A stretch of DNA of 32,408 nucleotides, taken from NCBI GenBank assembly GCA_017960905.1, contig JAGCYH010000008.1, positions 1 to 32,408 of the forward strand. The letters run 5' to 3'. Position numbers and translations under genes: made by a program. Under the pieces are notes generated by a model, which was given only the letters and a program-made list of their open reading frames with translations, did not search any database and was not told where the DNA came from. Shown here in pieces: positions 32,071-32,408 of the stretch. The first letter of the stretch is position 1. Each line of letters opens with the position of its first letter. This DNA is from Bacteroidales bacterium (GTDB lineage Bacteria > Bacteroidota > Bacteroidia > Bacteroidales > Marinilabiliaceae).

Positions 32071-32408
32071 TTTTGACTTGTCGAGGTGTGCAATCCGCTG
32101 TAAATCAAATATCTGTAAAGCGTTGCCTTAGAAACACCGACACGTTTGGCTATCAGTGTTTTAGAAACATTGTTTTCAAGTTGTGAAACAATATAGCGAT
32201 GCTTTGCAACACATTTTGGATTTGCGCGGCATCGGATGCCGCGTTGCCGTCCAAGTTTCGCACCCTCCGATTTTTTTCGTGCCAACGCTTCCTTTGTGCG
32301 CTGTGAAATAAGGTTTCGTTCAATTTCGGCCGAGAGACCGAAGGCAAAAGCGAGGACTTTGCTCTGAATGTCATCGCCAAGACGGTAATTGTCTTTTATT
32401 GTCCAAAC
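32043..32408 (-). CDS. Serine site-specific recombinase/invertase (5' part outside window)
   Basis: The last 121 codons are present; the gene enters from the right edge. The frame reads WTIKDNYRLGDDIQSKVLAF, AFGLSAEIERNLISQRTKEA, LARKKSEGAKLGRQRG, which is the long-helix E segment of Bacteroidota resolvase/invertase-family serine recombinases, followed by a helix-turn-helix of Hin type (VSQLENNVSKTLIAKRVGVS, KATLYRYLI). The N-terminal catalytic Ser domain lies outside the window. Relatives such as Mpi of Bacteroides fragilis invert DNA segments and so switch surface or restriction genes. Its stop codon abuts the inverted repeat of the silent cassette, which places the enzyme next to its probable site. 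Confidence 0.88.
   Translation of the reverse strand, partial: VWTIKDNYRLGDDIQSKVLAFAFGLSAEIERNLISQRTKEALARKKSEGAKLGRQRGIRCRANPKCVAKHRYIVSQLENNVSKTLIAKRVGVSKATLYRYLIYSGLHTSTSQKWITTGIYY

Noticed and set aside
1..32408. CRISPR arrays, tRNA or rRNA genes
   Set aside because: No regularly spaced repeats, tRNA cloverleaf signatures or rRNA stretches were found on either strand.

Overview
The window looks like a chromosomal segment of a member of the Bacteroidales (phylum Bacteroidota). Evidence: a secreted protein with a C-terminal type IX secretion signal, promoters of the Bacteroidota form (TTTG, 19-20 bp, TAnnTTTG), many lipoproteins with an LxxC lipobox, a BspA-type leucine-rich-repeat protein, and typA and purD of Bacteroidota type. 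There are no rRNA or tRNA genes that I can see.

Layout. 1-2.2 kb: 5' part of a lipoprotein carboxylesterase (minus), a small T9SS cargo protein, a strong terminator, a REP-associated transposase with two REP-like palindromes inside its own reading frame, and a frameshifted remnant of a small secreted protein. 2.2-6.7 kb: housekeeping core, typA (minus) divergent from purD, which is followed by a coupled membrane protein. 6.7-14.5 kb: cell-envelope genes that are mostly lineage-specific: two tandem paralogous lipoproteins, a membrane-anchored BspA-like fragment, an unknown membrane protein, two tandem paralogous double-TM proteins, and two large lipoproteins flanking a decayed BRO-family gene. 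14.6-15.4 kb: a DUF434 gene. 15.5-17.4 kb: an AT-rich two-gene island, an XRE regulator and a six-repeat zinc-ribbon nuclease. 17.5-21.4 kb: surface proteins (DUF3344-like, BspA LRR, SUMF1-fold lipoprotein). 21.4-21.7 kb: an orphan antitoxin with a truncated toxin.

21.8-32.4 kb is the most striking part: a candidate phase-variable restriction/defence locus. One promoter drives a PLD-nuclease/SNF2-helicase fusion, a KilA-N protein and an Eco57I-family adenine methyltransferase. On the opposite strand lie a Panacea-like/DUF488 gene, an unknown gene, a second 5'-truncated copy of the methyltransferase specificity half, and the C-terminus of a serine recombinase. The expressed and silent specificity halves share a 21-bp inverted repeat (one mismatch) just before the NPPY motif, and the silent copy starts two bases after the recombinase stop codon. 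Inversion between the repeats would swap specificity in frame. It would also turn the two minus-strand accessory genes round so that they follow the methyltransferase in one operon.

A second, window-wide signal is an excess of near-perfect hairpins (arms of 9-16 bp, loops of 0-5 nt) inside coding sequences, including typA. They do not share a sequence with one another, so they are not a repeat family. They may be the footprint of template-switch mutation or of selection on mRNA structure.
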